A stretch of DNA of 37,078 bases from Methanosarcinales archaeon (GCA_030604085.1 JAUVWP010000005.1:1-37078), one strand, 5' to 3'; shown: positions 1 to 10,088, numbered from the stretch's first letter. Program-made: numbers and translations. Notes: generated by a model from the sequence alone, not told the origin.

Positions 1-2039
1 ACGAGAGCGAGGGCGCGCCAGAGGTTGAGTACTGGCTAAACGACGGGCACGAGAATCTGAACGGCAAGAACTCGCACGACGAATGCACCACCTCCTTCGC
101 TGCTGCGACGTCCGCAAATTCGGATGCTAGCCTCACGGTCGCGTATATCTGCGGAAGTCCTGGCCAGAAGGATTACCTCTACATAAACGATAATCAGATC
201 GGGGGTGATGATGTGGCTAACAGCATGGGGGATTCCGCTAGCGATTTTGATATCAAGACTTTTGATGTCACAGATCACTTTGATCCTGCAGGAAATACCC
301 TGTTATTCAAAAGAGGTGACGAAACAACGGTTCACCCGTTCATTACGGTGCTCACGCTTGCGAGCGGCGACGCGGCGACGCCAACGCCAACGCCGTCGGA
401 GACGAAGCCGGATCTGACAATCACCGAGATCAAATTGCCTGACCGGGTCTTTGCGGAGACGAACAACACAATTGAGGTCGTTGTGCGAAATCGGGGTGAT
501 TATGATGTCACGAATGCATTCAATCTCGAGTTGTCTGTGGGAAGCATCCTCCTCGGATCGGTCCGCATACCCGACCTCGGCGCGGGCGAGAGCGAGACTG
601 TGCAATTCATCTGGAATCCGGATGAGACGATCGAGTACACATTGCGTGCGATGGTGGATGTCAACAACGTTATTGACGAAGCAGACGAGACAAACAACGA
701 GGCAGTCTCTGTTGTTACGGTGGGCGAGTCGATGGGGTACTATGGCGACGATTCGATTGAGACGTTTAAGCATGGCACAATCAACGGCAGCATCGTGTAT
801 ACCCTCGGAAACAGCAGCTACGCTGACCCGAGCGAGTTGAATAGATTGAGCGGTGATGACGAGTGTGGGTACGTGGTCGGGTACAATCTGACGCTGCCAT
901 CTAATGCGACCGTCAGAAATGCGCGATTATATGTGTACTGGACATGGGGAACAGATGGGTCTGAGGGTAAGGATGCCCAGATGAACGTCACCTTCGGCAA
1001 TAACGTGGATATGCCGGCAGATGAGAAATATACCGATAGAAAGGGCTACGATCCGTACAACTATCCGAGCGGCACGTACTGTTACAACGTGACCGATTAT
1101 ATCGAAGACGGAAACGGCAGCATGGTCAATTACACAACCATTGTGCGGAACACCGGTGAGGGTTATGCAAAGTTTGCAATCTATGGGACCAACCTTCTGG
1201 TGGTCTACGAGGATTCGAAGGAACCTGAGATCGAGTATTGGATAAACGAGGGCTGCGACATCCTCCATTCGTTCGACAATGATGACGATGATCTTGATAT
1301 AACTCCGGAGGATGCGACAACGAAGATATATTTCCCGGGCGTGATCGATCTTGCCAAGATCAGGCAGGGTACGCTCATAACGTTTGTCACAGACGGGACT
1401 GTGGGCGGTGATGAACTCAGATTCAACACCGAGACATGGGATGATGTCTACGAAGACGCCTCCCAGAGTATCACAATCGACGAACGTCATGTGACTGACT
1501 ATCTGAATACCAGTGGCAATTATGCGCAGATCAGGGAGATTAATGAGCAGGGCATGGTTCCGAGTACCGCACTCCTCATCCTTGAGCGCGGACAGAAGGT
1601 CCAGCAGCTCGATCAGGTTCCGATCGCAGTAAACGAGATCACTGACATGGGCATCCACTACATATCTGATGATACGTACGGCGCAGTCTTCGGGACGCTC
1701 AGGTTTGCCATCTATGACCTGTTCGATCGAATCGCAAGATATCGGGAGGCAGAGGATATCTGGGTATATGCAGTGCCCGCTGATTGTGAACCCGATTATA
1801 ATATGTGGATGAATGTCACAGTAACCAGTAAGCCGATACGAACACTCAGGATCTTCGATGATCCGTACACCAACGAGGCGCAGGATTACGAAACTGAGGT
1901 CTGCTTCTTTGATGAGGATTGCGATGGTGTCTTTGATGAGGATAACGAGACCAGGATCTACCGAACCACGACCAGCCAGGATGGCACGTTTGCACTCCGG
2001 CTGGATGGGGGGATGTATGACATCTACGCCAGATACTGA
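1..2039 (+). CDS. DUF3344/CARDB surface protein, 5' end outside window
   Basis: The frame is open from the first complete codon (nt 3) to TGA at 2037-2039, giving 678 visible residues, so the gene begins before the window. Visible residues 1-115 look like the last part of one DUF3344 module (EVEYWLNDGHENL); a Thr-Pro linker (TPTPTPSE) leads into a CARDB domain at about 135-235 (PDLTITEIKLP, ending DEADETNNE). A second, full DUF3344 module follows at about 240-515 with the matching signature IEYWINEGCDIL. The C-terminus has an acidic DEDCDGVFDEDNE stretch, possibly calcium binding. No dockerin or membrane anchor is visible. DUF3344 and CARDB are known from secreted or S-layer-associated proteins of methanogens; a role in adhesion or the envelope is inference. 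The module order DUF3344-CARDB-DUF3344 suggests internal duplication. Confidence 0.85.
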   Translation, partial: ESEGAPEVEYWLNDGHENLNGKNSHDECTTSFAAATSANSDASLTVAYICGSPGQKDYLYINDNQIGGDDVANSMGDSASDFDIKTFDVTDHFDPAGNTLLFKRGDETTVHPFITVLTLASGDAATPTPTPSETKPDLTITEIKLPDRVFAETNNTIEVVVRNRGDYDVTNAFNLELSVGSILLGSVRIPDLGAGESETVQFIWNPDETIEYTLRAMVDVNNVIDEADETNNEAVSVVTVGESMGYYGDDSIETFKHGTINGSIVYTLGNSSYADPSELNRLSGDDECGYVVGYNLTLPSNATVRNARLYVYWTWGTDGSEGKDAQMNVTFGNNVDMPADEKYTDRKGYDPYNYPSGTYCYNVTDYIEDGNGSMVNYTTIVRNTGEGYAKFAIYGTNLLVVYEDSKEPEIEYWINEGCDILHSFDNDDDDLDITPEDATTKIYFPGVIDLAKIRQGTLITFVTDGTVGGDELRFNTETWDDVYEDASQSITIDERHVTDYLNTSGNYAQIREINEQGMVPSTALLILERGQKVQQLDQVPIAVNEITDMGIHYISDDTYGAVFGTLRFAIYDLFDRIARYREAEDIWVYAVPADCEPDYNMWMNVTVTSKPIRTLRIFDDPYTNEAQDYETEVCFFDEDCDGVFDEDNETRIYRTTTSQDGTFALRLDGGMYDIYARY

Positions 2040-2271
2040 GAATAATGAGAATCGATGGAAGATTATATCGATTGTTGTGATTCTGATCGCATTGATCTCG
2101 GTTATGTTAAACGTGTATTTTTATCTTTCAGATGAGTCTGAAATAGCACCCAGCGCTAACAATGAAACGAACTGTTCCACCGTCCTGAATACATCGGATG
2201 AAGACGAAATAGGGATGCACAGGATTGCAAGGATGGTAATCACGCCCGGCGATACCACCGAGATCGAGTAA
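2017..2271 (+). CDS. small single-pass membrane protein, hypothetical
   Basis: An 84-residue frame starts at ATG 2017, inside the last 23 nt of the upstream surface-protein gene in another frame, behind a G-rich stretch (GGATGGGGGG) that can act as ribosome binding site. Residues 1-13 are polar (MTSTPDTENNENR), about 14-37 are one hydrophobic helix (IISIVVILIALISVML), and the rest is an acidic, Asn/Ser-rich tail with possible N-glycosylation sites (NNET, NCS, NTS). This looks like a type II or signal-anchor protein with its tail outside. The overlap suggests translational coupling to the surface protein, so it may be an accessory or anchoring subunit; that is inference. I recognise no family. 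The clear transmembrane segment argues against a chance frame, but it could still be one. Confidence 0.55.
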   Translation: MTSTPDTENNENRWKIISIVVILIALISVMLNVYFYLSDESEIAPSANNETNCSTVLNTSDEDEIGMHRIARMVITPGDTTEIE

Positions 2272-2296
2272 GTGCGATTCTCTGACATGAGTAACA

Positions 2297-2305
2297 CTTA
2301 TATAC
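2297..2305 (+). promoter_or_regulatory. TATA box of the 2403 surface-protein gene
   Basis: CTTATATAC lies about 100 nt before the ATG at 2403, implying an untranslated leader of roughly 75 nt. A second AT-rich candidate (AATAACATAATATAC, about 2372-2386) is closer to the start. Confidence 0.45.
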
Positions 2306-2351
2306 TGTTGTGTTATTTACACATCAGCAGTACTATTATTGCTGCGAATAG

Positions 2352-2367
2352 CTCGAAATAGTTCGAG
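2352..2367 (+). promoter_or_regulatory. inverted repeat in leader of the surface-protein gene
   Basis: CTCGAA-ATAG-TTCGAG is a perfect 6-bp inverted repeat with a 4-nt loop, 36 nt before the start codon. It could be a leader hairpin or an operator. Confidence 0.35.
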
Positions 2368-2390
2368 ATTAATAACATAATATACAACAT

Positions 2391-2397
2391 AGGAGGT
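2391..2397 (+). promoter_or_regulatory. strong ribosome binding site, AGGAGGT
   Basis: AGGAGGT stands 5 nt before ATG 2403 and fixes that start. It is nearly full complementarity to the 16S 3' end seen at the right edge of the window. Confidence 0.8.
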
Positions 2398-2402
2398 ATA
2401 AA

Positions 2403-3830
2403 ATGAAAAAGATACTATCTTTGATATGCATCGCTGTTCTCATGACGGTTGCGCCTGCGTTGGCGGCCCCGGATCTGAGCGTGGAGAGCGTAGCTCTGAA
2501 CTGCGGGTATCTCTTCGGCAACGAGAGCAATGAGATATCTGCAACAATCACGAACGACGACACTGATTGTGAAGGATCGTTCAATGTCAGTTTCGTTCTC
2601 AGCGATGGATTCAGCGCAATTGAGTCGGTTGATGCATTAGCTTCAGGGAACAACACTATAGTGAGCATCAATGACCCGACCATCAGAGATGCTGGTGCTG
2701 AGGTGACGATAACCGTGACAGCTGACTGTTATGGCGAGATTGCCGAGGACGATGAATCGAATAACGAAACAACGTTGAATACAAACGTTGTGAATAACGG
2801 CTATGAGGGCAAGCGCTACACCGGTGGCGAAGACATCACCACAAAGAATACCTTTGATCTCAACGGAGATCTGGTATATTCCGCAGGTGACAGCTACTAC
2901 CTGAGTTCTTACTCCTATCCGCACTGGACGGCATATGATGCCAGCTGGACAGATGCCGAGCTTCTAATCCCGACCACAGCAACCGTTGTGGACACAAGAC
3001 TGTACGTACCCTACACATGGGACAAAGCAGGCGTGATGTCAGGGGTTAGCCTCACATTCAACACAGCCGCCCAGACACCGGATGTGCACTACGCTGACGA
3101 GAAAATGCATGGCACCAGTTACCCCTACGGAATGCTCGTCTATAACGTAACCGGTAATTTCGATACAGCAGGCAACATAGCTAATCTCACCAACTTGCAC
3201 AATGGAGGCGGCAACGTATCCATGCGCGGCATGATGCTGGTAGTAGTATACGAAGATGCAACCGAACCACGCAGGCAGATATTCGTCAACGAAGAATTTG
3301 ACCTGATCTACGGCGGCTCGGATTATTGCACGACACCTGATGAAGCCACTGTATGGGCACCGATCACAGGAGCAACGATCAATCCGGCACTAACAGCGAA
3401 TGCCAGACTGATAACATTTGCACCCGGTGCTGATGGTTCTGGCAGTGCAGGCGAAGGCGAACTGATCTTCAACGGAGAGATGTGGAATGACGAATGGACA
3501 GACAACGAAGTACACCAGATCGGGATCAGCGATCGTGATGTAACATCATATCTGCTCTCAACAGGGAACGTTGCAGGTTTCCAGAGCAATGCAGACTGGA
3601 TGGAAGCAAGCAATGCGATCCTTATATTAGAGGAAGGAGATCCATGGGCAGATTCTGATTCTGATGGTGTACCGGATTGCTGGGATCTTGAAGATGACAC
3701 GCCTTCGGGATATCTCACAGATTCAGACGGTGTAGGGTATCGCATCGGTGATGTCAACCGGGATGGTAAACTTACGAGCGCAGATGCGCTAATGATCCTG
3801 CAGGCGATAGTTGGGAACATCGAGCTGTAG
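2403..3830 (+). CDS. secreted CARDB-DUF3344 protein with dockerin-like C-terminus
   Basis: 475 residues with a clear signal peptide at 1-22 (MKKILSLICIAVL...PALAA). A CARDB domain covers about 23-118 (PDLSVESVALNCG, ending EDDESNNET), a DUF3344 module about 130-395, and a calcium-binding tail about 416-475: a thrombospondin-3-like DSDSDGVPDCWD, then one dockerin-type repeat (DVNRDGKLTSADALMILQ). The start has an excellent ribosome binding site and a terminator overlaps the stop, so this is a single-gene transcript. It is a paralog of the truncated upstream protein, which ends differently. Dockerins normally bind cohesin domains; no cohesin is visible here, so the partner is unknown. Likely exported and built into, or tethered at, the cell surface. 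Confidence 0.9.
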   Translation: MKKILSLICIAVLMTVAPALAAPDLSVESVALNCGYLFGNESNEISATITNDDTDCEGSFNVSFVLSDGFSAIESVDALASGNNTIVSINDPTIRDAGAEVTITVTADCYGEIAEDDESNNETTLNTNVVNNGYEGKRYTGGEDITTKNTFDLNGDLVYSAGDSYYLSSYSYPHWTAYDASWTDAELLIPTTATVVDTRLYVPYTWDKAGVMSGVSLTFNTAAQTPDVHYADEKMHGTSYPYGMLVYNVTGNFDTAGNIANLTNLHNGGGNVSMRGMMLVVVYEDATEPRRQIFVNEEFDLIYGGSDYCTTPDEATVWAPITGATINPALTANARLITFAPGADGSGSAGEGELIFNGEMWNDEWTDNEVHQIGISDRDVTSYLLSTGNVAGFQSNADWMEASNAILILEEGDPWADSDSDGVPDCWDLEDDTPSGYLTDSDGVGYRIGDVNRDGKLTSADALMILQAIVGNIEL

Positions 3831-3851
3831 AAGCTCGATACTCTTTTTTTT
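3821..3851 (+). terminator. hairpin plus T-tract terminator
   Basis: CGAGCT-GTAGA-AGCTCG (3821-3837) overlaps the stop codon of the surface-protein gene and is followed by a T9 run at 3843-3851. Confidence 0.75.
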
Positions 3852-3875
3852 ATTCCGTAAGACTTTGCCCGTCGA

Positions 3876-3900
3876 GGATATCCCGCCGATTGGGACATCC
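3876..3900. repeat. inverted repeat between convergent genes
   Basis: GGATATCCC and GGGACATCC pair with one mismatch around a 7-nt loop. It sits just past the stop of the minus-strand CobN gene and may help end or stabilise that transcript. Confidence 0.35.
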
Positions 3901-3917
3901 AACGTCGCAGCCACATC

Positions 3918-6900
3918 TCACTCCAAAACCGCGCCCATCTTTGCCTTCCACTCGGCGATGTCTTCTGCTGTCACCACATCGATCGACCCGCCCTGCATAT
4001 CCCCGGTCACATCGCCCATCCGCTCCTCGATCCAGCCCTCCATCTCGAGATACGCATTCTTGAGCCCATCGAGCACCTCAGGGTCCGCATCCCAGAGTCC
4101 CCGCTCTGCCGCCTCAAGAAGCCTTCTTCCGATCTCCTCGAGCGCGTAGGGGTTGTTCTCCTCAAAGAACTGGCGCATCTCATCGTCGAGCACGAACGTC
4201 CACGTGATGTCATCGAAGATCCAGTCATCGACCTCATGCGTGGTCGCTTCCCAGCCATAGACGCGCCCGATCCGCTTCGAGATATCGCTTGCGCCCTTGT
4301 AGCCGTGATTCTTCACCCCCCGGGTCCATTTCGAGTTCAGGAGCTTTGTCCGCACGACTCTTCGCATCTCATCCGCAAGCGTTCTCACCTCGACCCGGTT
4401 CACATCGCGGGTGTCCCCGTAGTACGCAGAGACCTCGTGACCCGAAACCTCCCTTGCAGCAGTGGTAAGCCCGCCGTGCGTTCCAAAGTAGCAGCAGCAG
4501 CCACAGAGGTCATATTCGTCTGTGACCGTCTTGTTAAAGGTGAGATCAACGGTTTTGAGCTGGGATGCAAACTTACCATGGGATTCCGCGCCGAACACAC
4601 CTTTTCCATACTCGTACCCGTTCCAGTACAGGTACACATCGGACAGATCCTTATCTTCCTTCCATGCAGAGGCATAAACAGCGAGATTTACTCCGTTTCC
4701 ATACGTTCCGGGCTTGCTTGAGAATATCCGTGCTCCACCGCTACCGATAGTTCCAGTTCCGGTTTCAGTTCCAGCCCCTGCCCCATCCACATCTCCAGCC
4801 TCTGCTTCTACCCCGTCTGATGTGTGTTTCTTGATGTAATTCATGTCATCGGGTTCATCAAGGACTGATATCGCCCGTATTGCTTCATCAAGGAACTCTA
4901 CGCAGTTATAGAAACAGTCCCGCGTGATCCCGCTCACCCTGATCGTGACATCGATTCTCGGGCGACCGAGTTCCTCAAGCGGGATGATCCTGTATCCATT
5001 CACCCGACTGCCGTCCCATACAGGCTCTGCGCCTATAAGATGCATGATCTGCGCAAGCTGCTCGCCATCTGCCCACATAATGTCAGATGCCATCCAGTAC
5101 ATCGCAATGTTCTCAGGAATCCGCCCATGCTCTTCCTCGTACTTGGCAATCACGCCATCTGCAAGCCGCTCCCCGATCCTCCACGCTGCCTTTGTGGGTA
5201 TCTTGAACGGATCGAGCGAGTAGAAGTTCCTGCCGGTCGGGAGAATCTCAGGTTTCCCCCTTGTTATGAGACCGGACGGTCCCGGCTCGATGAATCCGGC
5301 ATCAAAGCCGTGGAAGAGCGCACCGATCTCATCGGATGCATCGATCGCCGAAGAGATAGTGCGGATCTTCTCTGCAATTGGGGAGACCGCAGACATAGAC
5401 TCGTCCGGGTTATTTAACCGATCTTTGAGTACCTCTTTTACGATCTCATGATCAGGGAGCGGGTCAGGTTCTATGAACCGTCTTATCAGTTCCTTTCCAA
5501 GAGAATCGATCTCTGAAAAGTCATCGGTGACATCGATATCCACCCCGATCATGCCAGATACTGCTTTCCGGAGTTCCGAATCGTACCGGAGTATTGAGTT
5601 GATCAGTTCAACCTTCCTGTCGCCTTCCAGAATTTCCCCGAATATATGCATCCCATCAGGGATCTGGCTGTTATAGATGCGGCTTATCGTCTCGTGCGCA
5701 GCATCGACGATTCTCTCAAATGTTGCTCCCTCTTCCACCAGTCTTTCGAGGTGTATATCTAGAGAGAGTTTCGTGCTGATGAGGAGATCTGTTATCACAT
5801 GCTCTGCGGCATGGGCTCTCCCTTTGTCGGTCTCTTTCGTCTTGTTATACTCTGCGATCTGGTCTTCCAGTTCCTTTAACTCGCCATAGACGCCGCTTTC
5901 CGTCATGACCGTCTGCGCATGATCGATCAGTGTTGCATAGCTCCTCCTCTTTGCAATCGTGCCTTCGGGAGGATTGTCAGAGTTGTAGATGTACAGATGA
6001 GGGATATTTCCGATCGCAATATCAGTATAGCATCGCTCTGAGAGCGCAACTGACTTTCCTGGCAGGAACTCAAGGTTTCCGTGCGTTCCGACATGCACGA
6101 TCACGTCCGCGCCAAACTCATTTTCGAGATACCGGTAGGTAGCCATGTACTGGTGCGGCGGCGGTATTTCGGGATCGTGCAGGATCTTGCAGACCTCCCC
6201 ATCGCACCTCGATCCGGCACAGCCCCGCTTTGGCTGGATGCAGACCACCGCGTTTCCAAACGTTACGCCGGTCACAACGATCTTGCCGTCGTGGACCATC
6301 GCAGCAGGAACGCCGTCCTTTGCCTCGCCAGGTGGATTTCCCCACACCTCGCACATCCGTGCCCTGACATCCGGAGCAAGTGTGCCGAACCACTCCTCGT
6401 ACTCCGCCTTCGTGACCATCGCGAGGACTCCGCCGCTCTTAACGATCTCGTCAATCGTCGTCCACCGAAACTCTGCGATCGCTTTGCGGCTCATGATCGT
6501 CTCGATCAGTTCCTTTCCACTTTCAGGTGGATCGACCGAGTACCCACTCTCCTTCATCCGCCCGAGTATCCTTGCAACGCTCTCGAGCGTATCGAGATGT
6601 GCGCCTGCACCGATCGTCGCCTCGAGACCCGCACATGGGCTGTTGTGCAAGATAAATGCAACTTTCCGTTTCTGGTGTGGTTTGTCCTTGAGTGCGATCC
6701 ATCTCCTGACCCGGTTTACGACCTTTCGCACCCGATCCTCGATTGCAGTGTGCATCTCGAACTCGGTCCCGTGCGCCTCCTCTGATGTCGCAACCCCGAT
6801 GATGATCGGCTCGATCACGCCTTCGAACTCAGGCATCGCGACACTCCAGCCGATCTCGGTACTGCCAAGTCCATGAAGATCCGCGTTCCACTCACCCTCT

Positions 6901-7706
6901 GTCGCATGGTACGCCATCAACGGATGGAAGACCGGCACATCGAGCCGTTTCAGCACATCCACAGATCCTGCGTCATCCCCGAGATTGAATACCGACTGGA
7001 GGTTTATGAGCGCGTCAATCCCGAGAGAATCCATGAAGAACTCTTCGATAACCTCCCGATCGGGTTTGGAGCCGAGTTCGGCATCACCGATCCCGTGACA
7101 GAATACAGGAATCACACAGGAGTCCCACTCAAGCTCGCGGACCAGCGAGTTTACGATCTCAAGATCCCCGCTCTCCCGGTACCTCCGGTTGAAGAGGATG
7201 CCCACGGTGTGCTTCGATTCTTCGGGTTTGTACCATTTTAGATACTCCTCGATTCCTCCAAAAGCCCTGTCCGCATCCGGATGGTAGATTCCCTGCCACA
7301 GCATCTCTTCTGGCGGGGCGTACTCGTATTCCATGCCCAGAACCTCTTTTCCTATGTATTGAAGCATGTTTTCTATGTTTTCTGATCCGCCATAGACGTG
7401 GTAGGCGTTGACCGCCGCTGTAATCTTTAAAGGGACGTTTGAAAGCTGCCAGAACGACGGATCGTAGCCAAAGGAGATTATCGGGATGTCCTGATCCAGT
7501 CTTTCAATGATCTCGTCCCAGATCCAGTCGTTTGTCGGACGCAGTAGAATGACATCCGCATCTCCAAGCATCTGTGTGCACAGCTCTCGCTTCTCCTCAT
7601 CCTCAAGATCGCGCGGAGTCCATGCACTGAGCGCGATCCCGAGTTTCACACACGCCTCTGCAAGGAGCGGTACATCGCTCCCCCATGTTATCGAGGTCAG
7701 TTTCAT
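3918..7706 (-). CDS. cobN: CobN-type metal chelatase large subunit
   Basis: 1262 residues, the usual size of CobN/BchH-type chelatase subunits. The conserved core is seen at about 535-600 (GTHGNLEFLPGKS, then NPPEGTIAKRRS), and the characteristic C-terminus follows (FFEENNPYALEEI, RGLWDADPEVL). The family binds the tetrapyrrole and inserts a divalent metal using ATP hydrolysed by an AAA+ partner. Cobalt insertion for cobalamin is the usual assignment, but archaeal members have uncertain substrates. A Gly/Ala/Thr-rich low-complexity linker at about 960-990 looks like a lineage-specific spacer. CGCCCYFGTHGG near residue 1070 is a Cys cluster that might bind metal. The ATG is 1 nt after the stop of the partner gene (TGAGATG), so the two are translationally coupled. 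Confidence 0.85.
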   Translation of the reverse strand: MKLTSITWGSDVPLLAEACVKLGIALSAWTPRDLEDEEKRELCTQMLGDADVILLRPTNDWIWDEIIERLDQDIPIISFGYDPSFWQLSNVPLKITAAVNAYHVYGGSENIENMLQYIGKEVLGMEYEYAPPEEMLWQGIYHPDADRAFGGIEEYLKWYKPEESKHTVGILFNRRYRESGDLEIVNSLVRELEWDSCVIPVFCHGIGDAELGSKPDREVIEEFFMDSLGIDALINLQSVFNLGDDAGSVDVLKRLDVPVFHPLMAYHATEGEWNADLHGLGSTEIGWSVAMPEFEGVIEPIIIGVATSEEAHGTEFEMHTAIEDRVRKVVNRVRRWIALKDKPHQKRKVAFILHNSPCAGLEATIGAGAHLDTLESVARILGRMKESGYSVDPPESGKELIETIMSRKAIAEFRWTTIDEIVKSGGVLAMVTKAEYEEWFGTLAPDVRARMCEVWGNPPGEAKDGVPAAMVHDGKIVVTGVTFGNAVVCIQPKRGCAGSRCDGEVCKILHDPEIPPPHQYMATYRYLENEFGADVIVHVGTHGNLEFLPGKSVALSERCYTDIAIGNIPHLYIYNSDNPPEGTIAKRRSYATLIDHAQTVMTESGVYGELKELEDQIAEYNKTKETDKGRAHAAEHVITDLLISTKLSLDIHLERLVEEGATFERIVDAAHETISRIYNSQIPDGMHIFGEILEGDRKVELINSILRYDSELRKAVSGMIGVDIDVTDDFSEIDSLGKELIRRFIEPDPLPDHEIVKEVLKDRLNNPDESMSAVSPIAEKIRTISSAIDASDEIGALFHGFDAGFIEPGPSGLITRGKPEILPTGRNFYSLDPFKIPTKAAWRIGERLADGVIAKYEEEHGRIPENIAMYWMASDIMWADGEQLAQIMHLIGAEPVWDGSRVNGYRIIPLEELGRPRIDVTIRVSGITRDCFYNCVEFLDEAIRAISVLDEPDDMNYIKKHTSDGVEAEAGDVDGAGAGTETGTGTIGSGGARIFSSKPGTYGNGVNLAVYASAWKEDKDLSDVYLYWNGYEYGKGVFGAESHGKFASQLKTVDLTFNKTVTDEYDLCGCCCYFGTHGGLTTAAREVSGHEVSAYYGDTRDVNRVEVRTLADEMRRVVRTKLLNSKWTRGVKNHGYKGASDISKRIGRVYGWEATTHEVDDWIFDDITWTFVLDDEMRQFFEENNPYALEEIGRRLLEAAERGLWDADPEVLDGLKNAYLEMEGWIEERMGDVTGDMQGGSIDVVTAEDIAEWKAKMGAVLE

Positions 7707-7707
7707 C

Positions 7708-9819
7708 TCAACTCCATCCCGAATGCAGTTCTGTCAGGAGTTCCTGTTCGGCTGTGGCGATCTCGCAGACCTGCCCTGCCGAGAGTTCCCCGACCTGATA
7801 ATACTTGCCGCCAGCGTGCTCTGCGATATCCTTGCAGTATCCAAGCTGCATCTTCACAAACGACCTGCCAGCAGCTTCTGTATCGAGAACGACGACGTGA
7901 ATCCCTGCGGATCTCGCGTCTTCTGCGATTCCGAGCAGTTCTTCCTTGATCCCCGCGTCCCCAAGTGATACATTCGCACGCCCGTCCGAGATAAGAATCA
8001 TTATCGGAATCGTCTCCTCGTTCTTCTTTAGCTCTGCAAGTAACAGGTTTAGTCCTGTGATGAGACCGGCAGAGAGCGGTGTCTTCCCACCGGTCGGAAG
8101 ATCGTGGAGCTGCTTGAATGCGAGATCGGCGCTTCTGGAGAGCGGGAGCAGCACATCCGCGCTGTTGCCGCGAAACGCAACCATCCCCAGCCGATCGCGC
8201 TGCTGGTACGAGTCCAGAAGGAGCGAGAGCACCGCACCTTTTGCACTCTCCATCCTGTTCGACGCGCCCATCGAACCTGAGGCATCCACCACAAAGAGAG
8301 TTGCTGTGGAGACCTTCCCGACCCGGATCTTCTCCCTGAGGTCCTGATCCCTGATGAAGATGGCTGCCCCCCCATCCTCGCCTGTACACCGGTCCCTCTG
8401 ATGCGGCGCAGCAGCACAGATCGTGGCGTCGATCGCGATATCGGTTGGTCTGCCGCGAGGCAGGGTGTGCCGTGCGTATCTGCCACGGTTATACAGCGCA
8501 AGCGTTGGAATCCTCCGCCCTGATGTCTTTCTGCGGTATCTCCGGTCTCGCTTCTGCCTCGGTATCACGACTCCGGCATCTATCGGGCTACCAATCTCAA
8601 AGACCGACTCCTGCGACGTACCCCCCTCATCTCCAGTATCAGGCGGATCCTGCATCTCCTGCTGACCCGGTTCATGCTCGTGATCCTGCTCATGCTTATG
8701 TTCGTTCTTATGTTCGTTTTCGTGATTCTGTTCGGGTTGCTCGCTCTCTTCATCGGGTTTCTGCTTCTCTTCACTCTTTTCTTCACTCTTCTCTTCCATT
8801 ATGCGGTCGAGTTTCTCGGTATCGAGTTCAGGCGGCTCAAACGGTTTCTTTCGCATCCTGTGCGGCAGCGCAAGTTCCATCGCTTCCTTTATGTCACCGA
8901 GCGTGACCTCGGTACGGCTGTCGAATGCCGCAATCGTCTTTGCGGTTCTCGCAACAACGATCTCTGCCCTGTGCGTCCTGACGCCAAGTTCGATACATAT
9001 CTCGACAGTGGTTCGCAGGAGATCGTCGCTGATCCGGGTGTCTGGGAGAATCCGTTCTGCCTTCGATATCTTCTCACCAAGCTCCCTCTGCGAATCCTCG
9101 TAACTCTTCCTGAACCCCTCCGGATCAGCATCAAACCGCTCTGCAACCTTCACGATCGCAACACGCTCGCCCACGTCGCTTAAACTCTCGACATTCGCCT
9201 GCAACCCGAACCGATCCAGCAACTGCGGTCGTATCTCGCCCTCCTCAGGGTTCATCGTCCCGACGAGGATGAACCTCGACGGGTGGATCACGCTGATCCC
9301 CTCCCGCTCAACCACATTCACAGCCATCGCAGCCGAGTCCAGGAGAACGTCTGCGACATGGTCGTCAAGGAGATTGATCTCATCGATATACAGGATGCCA
9401 CGATTTGCTGCGGCAAGGATTCCGGGTTCAAGTGCCCATATACCTTCCTTTATCGCTTTCTCTATGTTGAGCGTGCCAACGACCCGATCCTCGGTACAAC
9501 CGAGCGGGAGCTCGATGACCCGCCTCTTTCGGGTCACGATATCGAGTTTTCCACCATTCGCCGCGCTCTCGTAGCAGATATCGCACATCTCATCAGGATT
9601 ACCAGGATTGCAATTAAACGGGCAGTTCCCGACCACCTCAATCTCGGGAAGCAGTTCTGCAAGAGCCCGAACCGCTGTCGACTTCGCTGTCCCTTTTTCG
9701 CCCCTTATTAAAACGCCCCCGATCTTTGGGTTTATGGCGTTTAGTATCATTGCTTTTTTCATCCGCTCCTGCCCGACCATTGCAGTGAAGGGTAGTATCT
9801 GTCTTCTTATGTGGTGCAT
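7708..9819 (-). CDS. ChlI/ChlD-type chelatase ATPase with von Willebrand A domain
   Basis: 703 residues joining the two small subunits of a Mg-chelatase-like motor. The AAA+ domain has Walker A at 40-48 (GEKGTAKST) and Walker B at 141-151 ([11 protein letters not shown]). A four-cysteine motif at 66-82 (CPFNC...CDIC) sits between them and may bind Zn or Fe-S. A Glu/His-rich linker at about 340-390 leads to a von Willebrand A domain (about 505-690) with the MIDAS motif DASGSMG. The family couples ATP hydrolysis to metal insertion by CobN/BchH. The start ATG has GAGG 7 nt upstream; the nearest good TATA-like element (TTTTAAATATC on the minus strand, about 9929-9940) is some 115 nt upstream. First gene of a two-gene operon. 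Confidence 0.88.
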   Translation of the reverse strand: MHHIRRQILPFTAMVGQERMKKAMILNAINPKIGGVLIRGEKGTAKSTAVRALAELLPEIEVVGNCPFNCNPGNPDEMCDICYESAANGGKLDIVTRKRRVIELPLGCTEDRVVGTLNIEKAIKEGIWALEPGILAAANRGILYIDEINLLDDHVADVLLDSAAMAVNVVEREGISVIHPSRFILVGTMNPEEGEIRPQLLDRFGLQANVESLSDVGERVAIVKVAERFDADPEGFRKSYEDSQRELGEKISKAERILPDTRISDDLLRTTVEICIELGVRTHRAEIVVARTAKTIAAFDSRTEVTLGDIKEAMELALPHRMRKKPFEPPELDTEKLDRIMEEKSEEKSEEKQKPDEESEQPEQNHENEHKNEHKHEQDHEHEPGQQEMQDPPDTGDEGGTSQESVFEIGSPIDAGVVIPRQKRDRRYRRKTSGRRIPTLALYNRGRYARHTLPRGRPTDIAIDATICAAAPHQRDRCTGEDGGAAIFIRDQDLREKIRVGKVSTATLFVVDASGSMGASNRMESAKGAVLSLLLDSYQQRDRLGMVAFRGNSADVLLPLSRSADLAFKQLHDLPTGGKTPLSAGLITGLNLLLAELKKNEETIPIMILISDGRANVSLGDAGIKEELLGIAEDARSAGIHVVVLDTEAAGRSFVKMQLGYCKDIAEHAGGKYYQVGELSAGQVCEIATAEQELLTELHSGWS

Positions 9820-10088
9820 CTCGTAGCCTCGGTCTGATTGCTCTTGTGGGATCGATCGTTTGTTATCAATCTCGGTTATCAGTATCGAATTTTATGACGA
9901 TAATAGTAAAGATAACACTGAAGGATTGATATTTAAAAGTTTCGTGACATCGGTCTTGTCCCGCACAGATGTAGGATCGGTCTCGCAATTCAAAACCGCA
10001 ATAAAAATAATCCGGGGTAGGGAGTTATATCAAAAATAAGCATCCGATTTCGCAAGATATCAGATATCCAATTGTAAAATCGCCCCGG

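Noticed and set aside
4236-9711. Many open frames on the plus strand opposite the chelatase genes
   Set aside because: They mirror the codon pattern of the two long minus-strand genes and show no domains.
9820-10088. Possible cobalamin riboswitch ahead of the chelatase operon
   Set aside because: No B12-box-like sequence or multi-stem layout was seen; only AT-rich promoter-like DNA and a few short repeats.
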